Shown: positions 1 to 8,644, counted from the stretch's first letter. The stretch is 64,000 nt of DNA from Tardibacter chloracetimidivorans (GCF_001890385.1 NZ_CP018221.1:536001-600000); one strand, 5' to 3'. Made by a program: numbers and translations. Notes: generated by a model from the letters alone, not told the origin.

Positions 1-434
1 GCGCGGCGCAATCGCTGGCGCGACGGGCGGCGCGACTCGCCGACACCTATCTGCCGCTTTCCGGGAGCAACGCCGTTGAACCTTGCAGCGGCGATCCGTT
101 GATGAACGTGCGTTCCAGCCGTTTCCTGCGCCCGTACAAGCCCGGTCTGAAATCGCTTGAAGAGATGAGGCTGAGCCGTATCTGCCGGGCGATGCGGCAG
201 GCGGCGATTTCGGGATCGGTTTTCCACCTCTGGTGGCATCCCCACAATTTCGGCGCGGACATTACTGAAAACATGGCTTTCCTCCGTCGGATTCTGGAGA
301 GCTACCGTCAACTTGCGGACGAATATGGCATGACCTCGGCCACTATCGCTGAAACGGCCGATGCATGGGCGGCCCAACGCGCCTTCCCGCCGGTCGCGCG
401 CGCATCGCCCACGCTTGCGGAGGCGCAAGGCTGA
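1..434 (+). CDS. Polysaccharide deacetylase family protein, C-terminal part (5' truncated by window edge)
   Basis: The frame is open from the first bases (codons in phase with position 3) to a TGA at 432-434, so only about the last 143 residues are seen. A FHLWWHPHNF motif near the middle and the following helix resemble the C-terminal end of NodB-type carbohydrate deacetylases found in capsule and O-antigen clusters. In that family the enzyme removes acetyl groups from N-acetylated sugars. The N-terminal metal-binding Asp/His motifs lie outside the window, so activity cannot be judged. The next gene begins on the last base of this stop codon, which implies one operon. Confidence 0.65.
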   Translation, partial: AAQSLARRAARLADTYLPLSGSNAVEPCSGDPLMNVRSSRFLRPYKPGLKSLEEMRLSRICRAMRQAAISGSVFHLWWHPHNFGADITENMAFLRRILESYRQLADEYGMTSATIAETADAWAAQRAFPPVARASPTLAEAQG

Positions 435-1450
435 TGCGTTTTCGTCGCGTACCCCTGAACGACGTCGATTGGGCCGAGCTTGACCGCTTTGCCGACCGCA
501 CCCATGCCCAGCGCCTGCCCTGGCTCAATTATCTGACGGCGATCGGCGCGGGCCAGCCGCTGGTGGCGCTGCTGGAGGATGAGGGAAAGACCATCGGCTG
601 CTTCACGGCGATGCGCGGCAAAAGGCTGGGCTTGCCGGTGTTGGGCTCTCCGATCCCCGGATGGAACACGGGGTACATGGGCCTGAACCTGGCCCCCGAG
701 GCGCCCCGCGCCGACGCGCTTCACGCGCTCAGCCGTTTCGCCTTCCGGGACCAGGGCTGCGCCTATCTGGAGCTGTCGGACCCGATGGCCGATTTCGACA
801 GCGCGGCGGCGGCGGGCTATTCAACCGTGAAGATCAGCGGCTTTGCATCCGACCTGACGCTGTCGGAGGACGCGCTTTTCGCCCGCATGGCGAGCGCCAC
901 CCGCCGATGCATCCGCAAGGCGGAGCGCGAAGGCGTGACGGTGGAAGAAGCTGCGCCCGAAGGCTTTGCGGCGGAGTTTCATGCCCAGCTCGTAGAGGTG
1001 TTCGCACGACAGGGGCTGATGCCGACCTATTCCCGCGAACGGGTGGAAAAGCTGATCGAGCATGTCCACCCATCGGGATCGCTGCTGCTCCTGCGCGCAC
1101 GCGCGCCCGGCGGAGAGAGCATCGCCACCGGCATCTTCGCCGGCTTTGGTCGCTATTCCACCTTCTGGGGCAATGGCAGCGTGACGGACATGCTTCACTT
1201 GAGGCCCAATCAGGCGCTTCACTGGCATGCGATGCGATACTGGAAGGCGCGCGGCGTGCATCTGCACGACTGGGGCGGCACCGGCGACTATAAGAAGAAC
1301 TACGGGCCGGATGAATATCGCTATATCCGCCAGTATAGATCGGCCCTGCCATGGCTGGACCAGGTGCGCGGACCGGCGCTCAAATCATACAAGAAGCTGA
1401 GGGCTTGGCGATCACGGCGGCTGGCCGAGCAGCAGGCGGCTGCGGAATGA
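434..1450 (+). CDS. FemAB/GNAT-like acyltransferase, probable surface polysaccharide or envelope modification
   Basis: The protein has 338 residues from the ATG at 434, which shares a base with the upstream TGA (TGATG coupling). An in-frame start further upstream would run through the deacetylase gene and is less likely. The segment around residues 255-300, with WGGTGDYKKNYG, matches the C-terminal half of FemAB/BioF2-like GNAT folds, and the C-terminus is strongly basic. Family members transfer aminoacyl or acyl groups to cell-wall precursors or exported glycans. Coupling to a polysaccharide deacetylase suggests the substrate is an exopolysaccharide or capsule sugar. The exact donor and acceptor cannot be read from sequence. 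A terminator-like hairpin follows about 110 bases downstream. Confidence 0.7.
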   Translation: MRFRRVPLNDVDWAELDRFADRTHAQRLPWLNYLTAIGAGQPLVALLEDEGKTIGCFTAMRGKRLGLPVLGSPIPGWNTGYMGLNLAPEAPRADALHALSRFAFRDQGCAYLELSDPMADFDSAAAAGYSTVKISGFASDLTLSEDALFARMASATRRCIRKAEREGVTVEEAAPEGFAAEFHAQLVEVFARQGLMPTYSRERVEKLIEHVHPSGSLLLLRARAPGGESIATGIFAGFGRYSTFWGNGSVTDMLHLRPNQALHWHAMRYWKARGVHLHDWGGTGDYKKNYGPDEYRYIRQYRSALPWLDQVRGPALKSYKKLRAWRSRRLAEQQAAAE

Positions 1451-1559
1451 CGCCCGCCTCGGCTGGCGGTGGAACCTCCTCCGGCATCGAGCGTATTATT
1501 TCTGCTTGCTCAAAGAGCATAGGTGGAAACATCTATCGCCGATGAAGCAGGTAGAGACC

Positions 1560-1595
1560 AGGCTCCCGACTTCGGTTGCGGAGCCTGATCTTTTT
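1560..1595 (+). terminator. Rho-independent terminator of the deacetylase/FemAB operon
   Basis: AGGCTCC (1560-1566) pairs perfectly with GGAGCCT (1580-1586) across a 13-base loop and is followed by GATCTTTTT. It lies 110 bases after the FemAB-like stop codon. Confidence 0.65.
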
Positions 1596-1616
1596 CGCAC
1601 TCCGTACACCGCGCAA

Positions 1617-1650
1617 CGAAAAGCCCCCTGCCGCATGAAACGACAGGGGG
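1617..1650 (-). terminator. Probable terminator for the PEP-CTERM gene
   Basis: CCCCCTG (1624-1630) pairs with CAGGGGG (1644-1650). Read on the minus strand the stem is followed by CTTTTCG. It lies about 205 bases beyond the minus-strand PEP-CTERM stop. A further 11-base inverted repeat at 1757-1785 (CCGCATGTGTC and its complement, with a G-T pair) lies between them. The remainder of 1451-1855 shows no coding signal. Confidence 0.45.
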
Positions 1651-1855
1651 TTCGTGGCTGACCAAAGCGGGGGCATGTTTGGATCAACCCCGACACGCAG
1701 CTGTATGGTGTCGCCTGAGCCGCGTGACATTTGAACCCACGCAAAGGTTAATAGTTCCGCATGTGTCATAATAGGACATATGCGGGGATTTTGCAGTCCT
1801 TGTCTGCCGAAGCCTGCCAACTGAGAACGCTGAGCCAAACCCAAGATCAGCCCTT

Positions 1856-2470
1856 TTAAATGCCCTCTCGCGAGATCGAGGAGGCGATACGCAGCCGCCA
1901 ACGATAGGCCAGCCCGATCACCCCAAAGCCTGATATCATCATGAGCCATGTTGCGGGCTCGGGGACGGCGGGTGGGTAGTTGGTGATCTCAAGACGGTAT
2001 GCGAACTCCCGATCGTCTGGCCACACGGGACCAATATAAAGCTGAGCATCATTGATAGCCCATCCTGAAAACCACGAAATGCCACATGTCACGCCGACAG
2101 GGCCGGCCGTGTCACCACAATTGTTGTAGGGGGTGATGCCATCGATTCTGTAGCGGTAATGCGTTGGCTGGCGAATGATCTCCTGCCCCATGGTGTCAAC
2201 GCCGATGGGCCGGGTATCCAAAGTCCCTTCGCTACTCCAGTATAACTCGTCATTCATGCCGAGCAGGGTAAACAGGCCGAAGAAATGGCTTGTGATCTCA
2301 CCCTGCTCTTCAGTCGGGAAAATCTGGAGATCAAAGATGGTGTGCCCACCCGTGCCTGGCGTTGTGTAATTTATCGTGAGTTCGTAATTCTTAATGAACC
2401 CTTCTCTCACCATATTGGCGTCGGCAGTTCCTGGAACCATGAGAGCCAAAAGGCTGAGCAACCACTTCAT
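1856..2470 (-). CDS. PEP-CTERM sorting domain protein, exported
   Basis: The protein has 204 residues. It opens with a signal peptide (MKWLLSLLALMVPGTADA) and ends with the sorting signal: VPEPATW, a hydrophobic segment with GFGVIGLAYRWR, then a basic tail. This is the alphaproteobacterial PEP-CTERM form, recognised by exosortase (XrtA-type) for processing at the cell envelope, usually in exopolysaccharide producers. The middle (residues about 20-170) is Tyr-, Thr- and Gly-rich with a probable disulfide pair, and has no family I recognise. The ATG at 2470 is chosen because a strong AGGGAGA ribosome site lies just upstream; that site is buried in a 9-bp hairpin (separate entry). No exosortase gene is visible in the window. 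Confidence 0.85.
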   Translation of the reverse strand: MKWLLSLLALMVPGTADANMVREGFIKNYELTINYTTPGTGGHTIFDLQIFPTEEQGEITSHFFGLFTLLGMNDELYWSSEGTLDTRPIGVDTMGQEIIRQPTHYRYRIDGITPYNNCGDTAGPVGVTCGISWFSGWAINDAQLYIGPVWPDDREFAYRLEITNYPPAVPEPATWLMMISGFGVIGLAYRWRLRIASSISREGI

Positions 2471-2475
2471 GTCTG

Positions 2476-2496
2476 ATCTCCCTGTTGCAGGGAGAT
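2476..2496 (-). promoter_or_regulatory. Hairpin sequestering the ribosome binding site of the PEP-CTERM gene
   Basis: ATCTCCCTG (2476-2484) and CAGGGAGAT (2488-2496) form a perfect 9-bp stem with a three-base loop. On the minus-strand mRNA the Shine-Dalgarno AGGGAGA is inside the arm nearest the start codon, ending about five bases before the ATG. If the stem forms, ribosomes are excluded, so translation may depend on temperature, a protein or an RNA. Confidence 0.5.
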
Positions 2497-2665
2497 AAGC
2501 AAGAAGGGGACCAATCACGGTTAACGGGGTGTCGGATCAATTCGGCACAGAAACGATTGGGGAACGCTGTAAAGAAGGCCGACATGGCGCGGGAGCGGCA
2601 GGACAGTGAGCGCCCCCGGCTTAACCAAGGCTCATCCCCTGCAGGCCACGTCAACTTGCCTCAGA

Positions 2666-2953
2666 TTATGGCCGAACCCAATCCGCAATAGCCGAAGCAA
2701 CGGCTGCTCCGGCACCGACAATTGCAGAAATGGTCACGAGCACCGCACCAACCTTCTGCCAGAACTTCAGGTCAACCTGGCGGGAGATCTCAATCGGCTT
2801 TCCATCCCAATAGAGATTCGCGTCCTGATCAACGCCAAGGTAACCGAGACGGTCGAGGCCTATTCCCCAGACATGGGGCGGCCAACCCTTTTCGAGCTCG
2901 GAGCGCTCTCGATCCGGATTCTTCCATTCTCCAGGCTGTCGGGGGCGGTCCAT
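2666..2953 (-). CDS. Small conserved-looking membrane protein of unknown function
   Basis: The protein has 95 residues from the ATG at 2953, preceded by GAAGGTG at suitable spacing; the frame stays open upstream but without a better start. The N-terminal two thirds are soluble and charged, with a VWGIGLDRLGYLGVD segment and an aromatic, tryptophan-containing stretch. The last 25 residues form one transmembrane helix (VGAVLVTISAIVGAGAAVASAIA) ending in a short tail. This points to a single-pass tail-anchored protein. I do not recognise the family. It sits alone between the PEP-CTERM gene and a tRNA fragment. Confidence 0.55.
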   Translation of the reverse strand: MDRPRQPGEWKNPDRERSELEKGWPPHVWGIGLDRLGYLGVDQDANLYWDGKPIEISRQVDLKFWQKVGAVLVTISAIVGAGAAVASAIADWVRP

Positions 2954-3074
2954 AAAGCACCTTCTAAACAGGCTCGGAAATCGTCGAGGCCACAAAAGCA
3001 GTGAGTTATCGATACTTTGGCACGGGAGAGTCCAGCCTCTACAGGCCGCCTGATAGCACGGCAAACCACGCCCA

Positions 3075-3094
3075 TCCCAGCCTCATGGCTGGGG
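3075..3094. repeat. Short inverted repeat in the gap before the tRNA-Asn fragment
   Basis: CCCAGCC and GGCTGGG flank a TCAT loop, with CTGTTTGCTT on the plus side. It may be a weak terminator, but no plus-strand gene precedes it. Confidence 0.3.
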
Positions 3095-3146
3095 CTGTTT
3101 GCTTGCCTGAGAAGTTGGCCAGAATGTTAGCCTAAACGAGGGTTTC

Positions 3147-3195
3147 TGGCGAGCCCAGCTGGATTCGAACCAGCGACATACTGATCAACAGTTAG
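3147..3195 (-). pseudogene. 3' half of a tRNA-Asn(GTT) gene, possible attachment-site remnant
   Basis: Read on the minus strand this holds an anticodon-loop sequence CTGTTGA, a variable region TATGTC, a complete T arm (GCTGG TTCGAAT CCAGC), an acceptor 3' strand TGGGCTC, discriminator G and encoded CCA. It aligns closely with the 3' half of bacterial tRNA-Asn. The 5' half is absent: no GAGCCCA acceptor strand or D arm occurs upstream, and the anticodon stem has one mismatch. Such 3' fragments arise when tyrosine integrases insert in tRNA genes. A coincident 8-bp palindrome (GACATACT/AGTATGTC) spans the anticodon region. The rest of 2954-3370 shows no gene. Confidence 0.6.
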
Positions 3196-3370
3196 TATGT
3201 CATGTCTGAGCGAGGGGCCGAAAAGCCCCGGAAACCCTACCTTTTTGGCCATATCCCTACCATCAAAAAATGGTCAGTGTGGGGACAAATGGTGGCAATC
3301 TGACAGCAAATCCCCACGTCCGAGCTGCCCTTGCTTTGGTGGGTCGAGATGGCTACACGCGGCGGCGAGT

Positions 3371-3446
3371 GGACGGGTAGCTCAGTCGGTAGAGCAGTTG
3401 ACTTTTAATCAACTGGTCGCGGGTTCGAGTCCCGCCCCGTTCACCA
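3371..3446 (+). tRNA. tRNA-Lys(TTT)
   Basis: Complete cloverleaf: acceptor GGACGGG with CCCGTTC (one G-T pair), D arm GCTC/GAGC, anticodon stem GTTGA/TCAAC with loop CTTTTAA (anticodon TTT), T arm GCGGG/CCCGC with TTCGAGT loop, discriminator A and encoded CCA. Confidence 0.96.
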
Positions 3447-3479
3447 CAGTTAGGATTTGCAGGGCAATCTGCGCTGGAA

Positions 3480-3514
3480 CCCCGGACGTATCCCCCACGT
3501 CCGGGGCTTTCCTT
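3480..3514 (+). terminator. Terminator of the tRNA-Lys transcript
   Basis: CCCCGGACGT (3480-3489) and ACGTCCGGGG (3497-3506) form a perfect 10-bp stem with a seven-base loop, followed by CTTTCCTT. The remaining bases up to 3674 show no gene. Confidence 0.75.
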
Positions 3515-3674
3515 ATTTGTCGCCAAAGATTGGGGATCCGGTTGGAAGTGGTGGAAGCGGTCCTGAATTTGAGCGGATCAAAGGCCGGCATCGTGGGCAT
3601 GTACCACCGTTATGGCTGCCACGATGAGAAACGGTCAGCACTCGAGCATGAGCATTGCAGCCAATGTTCTTCGC

Positions 3675-5273
3675 CTAGTGCCCAGCCTTCTTCCTCCCGC
3701 GTTGGTCGTGATAGGATTGCAGGACTTCCTTCATACGCCGCACGGCTTCGCGCCGCTCGCGGGCGTCGTCGATCCGTTGCAGTTCCCGCTTCAGATTGGT
3801 GGCGAAGTCGGCGTAGTCATTCTGCCAGTCGCGCTCCACCGCCTCCTGTACATTCACCCGGCCGGTCGAGAGACGGCGCGCCGCCTCGCCCGACGCCAGC
3901 GCATAGCGCTCGCCGATCTGCGGGGTGACGATGGAGTCGGCCGCAGCGTCCGATTGCAGCCGCCGCCGCAGCGTTTCGATGGCGTCCGCCTCGCCATGGG
4001 TCAGAAAGAGGCTGCCCGCTATCGGCCTACGCGCCTTGATCCAGGCGCGGATGTCGTCCTGATCGGCATGGGCCGAATAGCTGTCGATTCGCCGGACCTG
4101 CGCCTTCACCGCCACGTCATGCCCCGATATGCGTACCCGCCGCGCCCCGTCGACGATCGCGCGCCCCAGCGTGCCCGCCGCCTGAAAGCCGACGAACAAT
4201 ATGGTCGATTCACGCCGGCCGAGATTGTGGCGCAGGTGATGACGGATGCGGCCCGCCTCGCACATGCCCGATGCGGCGAGGATGATCGCGCCCGACAGGT
4301 TATTGAGGCGCATCGATTCAGCGGCGCTGCCCATGAAATGAAAGGCCGGATGCCCGAATATCTCGCCCGAACCCATGTCCTCGAGATGCCCCGCGTATTT
4401 GGCGAACACGCTGGTCGCCCGCGTCGCCAGCGGTGAATCGATGAAGACGCGCGGATGCGGGAGGCGGCCGGCGTTGATGAGGCTGGCGATGTCGAGCAGT
4501 AGCTCCTGCGTCCGCTCCAGCGCGAACACGGGGATGACCAGATTGCCGCCACGGACCAGCGCCCCGCTGATTTCCGCTTCCAGCAGGGTCCGGCGCTCCT
4601 CTATCGAGACCTCCTCCCGAATGCGGTCGCCATAAGTGCTTTCGCAGATCACATGATCGAACCCGGCCGGGGCCGTGGGATCGGGGTGAAACGCCTTGTG
4701 ATCCGGCCCGACGTCTCCCGAAAAGAGCAGGCGCGTCGTCCCGGCTTCCAATTCTATCGAGGCGGAACCGAGTATGTGTCCCGCGTTCCAAAGCCGGAAC
4801 CTGAAATCGGGCGCAAGCGCGACCCAGCTTTCGAACTCGACGCCTTTGGTCTGGGCATAAGCGGCCATTGCATCCGCCTCGGTGTAGATGGGCGGCACCG
4901 GCTCCTCATCGGCCCGGTCGGCGCGACGGTTGCGCCGCTCGGTCTCGCTTTCCTGTATGCGTCCGGCGTCCGGCAGCATGTGATAAAGCAGGTCGCGGGT
5001 GGCGGAGGTGCACCAGATCGGGCCGCCATAGCCCTCGGCCACCAGCTTGGGCAACAACCCGCTGTGATCGATATGGGCGTGGCTGAGGATGACGGCGGCC
5101 AATCTCGACGCATCGAAGGGAAAGGCTTCCCGGTTGAGCGTTTCAAGCGTCCGCGAACCCTGGAAGAGCCCACAGTCGATCAGCACCGCCAGATCGCCAT
5201 ATCTCAACTGCATGCAGGAGCCGGTGACCGTGCGGGCCGCACCGTGAAAGGTGATTTCGAGGCTCTCCCCCAT
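3675..5273 (-). CDS. MBL-fold beta-CASP ribonuclease-like protein (CPSF-73/Ysh1 type)
   Basis: The protein has 532 residues. The metallo-beta-lactamase zinc motif HAHIDH is at residues 65-70, and AGHILGS and FSGDVG follow. The beta-CASP insertion shows ASGMCEAGRIRHH, and YSAHADQ then THGE complete the C-terminal metal site. This order is that of bacterial homologues of eukaryotic CPSF-73, which cut or trim RNA in the cytoplasm. The C-terminus is a charged coiled-coil-like helix. The ATG at 5273 is favoured because GGAG lies five bases upstream; an ATG twelve bases earlier is possible. It is divergent from ppsA, with a 215-base shared promoter region. Such nucleases often accompany Hsp20, Usp and PEP synthase in stress clusters. 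The RNA target is unknown. Confidence 0.88.
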   Translation of the reverse strand: MGESLEITFHGAARTVTGSCMQLRYGDLAVLIDCGLFQGSRTLETLNREAFPFDASRLAAVILSHAHIDHSGLLPKLVAEGYGGPIWCTSATRDLLYHMLPDAGRIQESETERRNRRADRADEEPVPPIYTEADAMAAYAQTKGVEFESWVALAPDFRFRLWNAGHILGSASIELEAGTTRLLFSGDVGPDHKAFHPDPTAPAGFDHVICESTYGDRIREEVSIEERRTLLEAEISGALVRGGNLVIPVFALERTQELLLDIASLINAGRLPHPRVFIDSPLATRATSVFAKYAGHLEDMGSGEIFGHPAFHFMGSAAESMRLNNLSGAIILAASGMCEAGRIRHHLRHNLGRRESTILFVGFQAAGTLGRAIVDGARRVRISGHDVAVKAQVRRIDSYSAHADQDDIRAWIKARRPIAGSLFLTHGEADAIETLRRRLQSDAAADSIVTPQIGERYALASGEAARRLSTGRVNVQEAVERDWQNDYADFATNLKRELQRIDDARERREAVRRMKEVLQSYHDQRGRKKAGH

Positions 5274-5488
5274 TTGAACTCCCATCCTTCTGGCGCAGGG
5301 TTTCCGCCAGCCCTTGTAGCGCGGCGATAGCCCGCAGCGCCACTTGCGTTAATGGGTGGCTGCTCGCAATCCGAAGGCCCGCCCTGTATGATGGTCGTTG
5401 CGGCAAGGTTGATGGAGCGCCAGGGCGAGCGCAACCTGTGCCGGGACTCGTCCGATGCGCCGATGCGCCGCACCAGCCGGAGGGTGGA

Positions 5489-7870
5489 ATGGAACAGCAG
5501 TCCGTAATCTGGTTCGACCAAATCGGTATTGGCGACGTCGCTGCGGTCGGCGGGAAGAACGCCTCACTGGGCGAGATGATCGTCGCACTTTCCTCCGCAG
5601 GGGTTCGCGTTCCTGCGGGTTTCGCCACCACGGCCGCCGCCTATCGCGAGTTCGTTTCGGCCAATGATCTGGAGCCCGATATTCGCAGCCATCTGGAGGC
5701 CTATCGTGCGGGAAAGACCAGCCTTGCGGAGGCTGGCCGGGCGATCCGCGGCCGCTTTCTCGACAGCGCATTTCCATCCGCCATCGCCGACCGGATAAGC
5801 GCCGCCTATGAGGAGCTGGGCGAAAGGCTGCGCCTGCCCGATCCGGCAACCGCCGTTCGCAGCAGCGCCACCGCCGAGGACCTGCCCGACGCCAGCTTTG
5901 CCGGCCAGCAGGAGACGTTTCTGAACGTCCGGGGCCGGCGGGCGCTGCTTGACGCATGCCGCCGCTGCTATGCATCGCTCTTCACCGACCGGGCGATCAG
6001 CTACCGCGAGGCCAAGGGCTTCGACCATATGGACGTGGCCCTTTCGATCGGCGTGCAGCAGATGGTGCGGTCCGACCTTTCAGGGTCGGGCGTGATGTTC
6101 TCCATCGATACCGAGACCGGCTTTCCGCATGCGGCGGTGATCAGCGCCGCCTGGGGTCTTGGCGAAATGGTCGTCCAGGGCAGCGTCAATCCGGACAAAT
6201 ATATGGTCTTCAAACCGCTGCTCCAGACGGACGGCGCGCGGCCCATCATCGAAAAGACCAGGGGCGGCAAGGCGCTGAAGATGGTCTATGCCGAAGGCGG
6301 CAGCAGGCGCACCCGGATCGTCGATACGAGCGCGGCCGAGCGGGAGAGCTTCGTCCTTGATGACGAGGACATTCTCCAGCTGGCCCGCTGGGCGGTGCTG
6401 ATCGAGCAGCACTACGGCCGCCCGATGGACATGGAATGGGCAAAGCATGGCGAGACCGGGGAGCTTTACATCGTCCAGGCGCGGCCGGAGACGGTGCAGG
6501 CGACGGGCAGCGCCACCGCTTTCAGACACTATCGGCTGAAGGAGAAGGGAAAGGTCCTCGCCACGGGGGCCGCGATCGGAAGCGCGATTGCATCGGGCCG
6601 GGCCTGCGTGATCCGCAGCGCCGCCGACATTGCCGATTTCCAGGACGGCGCGGTTCTGGTCACCGAAGCGACCGATCCCGACTGGGTTCCGATCATGAAG
6701 CGCGCTGCCGGAATCGTGACGGATCATGGCGGAACCACCAGCCATGCGGCGATCGTCAGCCGTGAACTGGGGGTAGCGGCCATCGTCGGCACGGGCGACG
6801 CGAGCAGCGTCATCGGCGACGGGCAGGACATCACGTTATCCTGCGCCGAGGGCGATACCGGGACGGTTTATGAGGGCCTGCTGGGCTTCGACCAGTCGGA
6901 GATCGACGTGGGGTCCCTGCCCGACACCCGCACCGACGTGATGGTGAACATCGCCAATCCGGCGGCGGCGTTTCAATGGTGGCGTCTCCCGGCGCGCGGC
7001 GTGGGCCTCGCCCGGATGGAGTTCATCATCAACGCGCTGATCAAGGCGCATCCGATGGCGCTCATCCATCCGGAGCGGACCAGCGCCGAAGACCAGCGCC
7101 GCATCCGCGAACTGACGCGCGGCCATGACACACCCGCCGATTATTTCGTCGATACGCTGGCGAGGGGCATCGCAAGGCTGGCCACCCCCTATCATCCTTA
7201 CCCGGCGATCGTCCGGCTGAGCGATTTCAAGACCAATGAATATGCCCATCTGATCGGCGGATCAGTGTTCGAGCCGGAGGAAGAGAATCCGATGCTCGGC
7301 TTCAGGGGCGCTTCCCGCTATTATGACGACCGCTATCGTGAAGGCTTCGCGCTTGAATGCCGTGCGCTGAAGCGGGTCCGCGAAACGCTGGGCTTCACCA
7401 ATGTCGTCATCATGGTGCCGTTCTGCCGCACGCCGGAGGAGGCAGACCGCGTGCTGGAGAAAATGGCGAAAAACGGCCTTCGCCGGGGCGAGAATGGCCT
7501 TCAGGTCTATATGATGTGCGAAATACCGTCCAACGTCGTGCTGGCCGAAGAGTTCGCGACGCGGTTCGACGGCTTTTCGATCGGGTCCAACGACCTGACC
7601 CAGCTTGTGCTTGGCGTGGACCGGGACTCGGGCATCCTCGCCCAGCTGTTTGACGAGCGGAACCCGGCCGTCACCCGGATGATCGCCGAGGCGATCCGCA
7701 AGGCGCACGAAGCCGGGATCAAGATCGGAATCTGTGGTCAGGCGCCTAGCAACTATCCGGAGTTCGCCCGCTTCCTTGTGGGCGAAGGCATAGATTCCAT
7801 TTCGCTGAACCCCGACAGCTTCGTCGCCACGATCGCCGAGATCGCGCGCGCCGAAACCGCGCCCGGCTAG
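5489..7870 (+). CDS. ppsA: Phosphoenolpyruvate synthase
   Basis: The protein has 793 residues, the usual length for PpsA. It begins with the pyruvate/ATP-binding domain (VGGKNASLGEM near residue 20). The swivelling phosphohistidine domain carries GGTTSHAAIVSREL with the catalytic His near residue 418. The C-terminal TIM barrel includes GSNDLTQLVLGVDRD and GICGQAPSN near residue 747. It converts pyruvate, ATP and water to PEP, AMP and phosphate for gluconeogenesis. The ATG is set by a strong GGAGGGTGG site just upstream. It is divergent from the beta-CASP nuclease gene and its stop overlaps that of the opposing secreted-protein gene. Placement in the FixLJ stress block suggests low-oxygen carbon metabolism; that is inference. 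Confidence 0.95.
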   Translation: MEQQSVIWFDQIGIGDVAAVGGKNASLGEMIVALSSAGVRVPAGFATTAAAYREFVSANDLEPDIRSHLEAYRAGKTSLAEAGRAIRGRFLDSAFPSAIADRISAAYEELGERLRLPDPATAVRSSATAEDLPDASFAGQQETFLNVRGRRALLDACRRCYASLFTDRAISYREAKGFDHMDVALSIGVQQMVRSDLSGSGVMFSIDTETGFPHAAVISAAWGLGEMVVQGSVNPDKYMVFKPLLQTDGARPIIEKTRGGKALKMVYAEGGSRRTRIVDTSAAERESFVLDDEDILQLARWAVLIEQHYGRPMDMEWAKHGETGELYIVQARPETVQATGSATAFRHYRLKEKGKVLATGAAIGSAIASGRACVIRSAADIADFQDGAVLVTEATDPDWVPIMKRAAGIVTDHGGTTSHAAIVSRELGVAAIVGTGDASSVIGDGQDITLSCAEGDTGTVYEGLLGFDQSEIDVGSLPDTRTDVMVNIANPAAAFQWWRLPARGVGLARMEFIINALIKAHPMALIHPERTSAEDQRRIRELTRGHDTPADYFVDTLARGIARLATPYHPYPAIVRLSDFKTNEYAHLIGGSVFEPEEENPMLGFRGASRYYDDRYREGFALECRALKRVRETLGFTNVVIMVPFCRTPEEADRVLEKMAKNGLRRGENGLQVYMMCEIPSNVVLAEEFATRFDGFSIGSNDLTQLVLGVDRDSGILAQLFDERNPAVTRMIAEAIRKAHEAGIKIGICGQAPSNYPEFARFLVGEGIDSISLNPDSFVATIAEIARAETAPG

Positions 7871-8265
7871 GGCGTCTTTGCTGAGGCGCGTTGCACGTCC
7901 TGTCGCCAGCGTTCGGTCGCGGCGCGGTGCCTGGCGAGCGCCTCCTCATAGAGTTGCCGTTCGATGCGCGCCCGTGCGACCGCTTCTTCATGCTCGCGCC
8001 GCGCCGCCTCCCCCTTCGCTTCGGCCGCCGCGAGGCGCGCTGCGGTCTGGCGATTGAGATCGCGGACCTGACGGTGCTCGATCACCTCGATATCGGCCGT
8101 GCCGTCGACGACCGCGCTTTCCTCGATCTCCACCTTCTCGACCGCGCTCGCTCGCCGCTCTCCGACAACCTCGACGGGAAGCGATTGCGCGTGCGCAGAC
8201 TGGGCGGCGAAGATCAGCGTCGCCAGGATCAGGCCGTTGGACTTGTGATCGGACGTCAGCCGCAT
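7867..8265 (-). CDS. Small exported coiled-coil protein, unknown function
   Basis: The protein has 132 residues with a probable signal peptide (hydrophobic residues 11-26, cleavage after AHA). The mature part starts with a short beta-rich region (VEVVGERRAS) and continues as an Ala-, Arg- and Glu-rich helix over residues about 65-130, predicted to be a coiled coil. I recognise no family. The stop codon overlaps the stop of ppsA on the other strand, so the two are convergent. The ATG at 8265 is the only reasonable start that gives a signal peptide. Role unknown; periplasmic location is inferred. Confidence 0.55.
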   Translation of the reverse strand: MRLTSDHKSNGLILATLIFAAQSAHAQSLPVEVVGERRASAVEKVEIEESAVVDGTADIEVIEHRQVRDLNRQTAARLAAAEAKGEAARREHEEAVARARIERQLYEEALARHRAATERWRQDVQRASAKTP

Positions 8266-8419
8266 GATGTGGGTCCTGTGTCGGTTGAGGCGGTTTTCAA
8301 TTCTGCACCCGAGGATGCCATTGTCAAAACAGCCAGATCTATCGAGGCGATATTCCGATAACGAAGATTATAACCCTGACGTTGAGTCCGGCAATCGATG
8401 GAGCCCCGGAAGCGCAAAA

Positions 8420-8644
8420 GGCGCGGCACACGCACAAGACGCGCATGACGAGGGAGACCGGGGCGACGGCTTCGTCGGCGCAATGACCCACGGCTTTGCG
8501 CAAGGATGGAGCGCCGAAGACGCCTTCAGGCTCGGCAGGGCGGCAGGAACGGCCGCAGTGATGACTCCCGGCACCGGCCTTTGCCACCGGAAGGACATCG
8601 AGCATTATTTTGAGATGCTCGTACCGGTCACCGGACAATCGTGA
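8420..8644 (+). pseudogene. C-terminal remnant of a PfkB-family sugar kinase (1-phosphofructokinase-like)
   Basis: The frame ending at 8644 encodes GDGFVGAMTHGFAQGWSAED and then FRLGRAAGTAAVMTPGTGLC. This is the C-terminal part of PfkB-type 1-phosphofructokinases, starting around the catalytic GAGDSF motif, here degraded to RGDGF. The sugar-binding N-terminal two thirds are missing: upstream the frame reads into unrelated sequence and the opposite-strand secreted-protein promoter. It cannot encode an active kinase. PfkB (Rv2029c) is a member of the DosR regulon that this block resembles, so it looks like a decayed cluster member. Confidence 0.7.

Noticed and set aside
3173..3200. 8-bp palindrome GACATACT/AGTATGTC read as a tRNA variable arm (Ser/Leu type)
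   Set aside because: The loop is too long and the order of elements fits the anticodon-to-T-arm part of tRNA-Asn better, with GTT anticodon and matching TATGTC variable loop.
3566..3579. TTGAGCGGATCAA, resembling an FNR/FixK box
   Set aside because: The spacing between half sites is five bases instead of six, and it is not positioned before any gene start.
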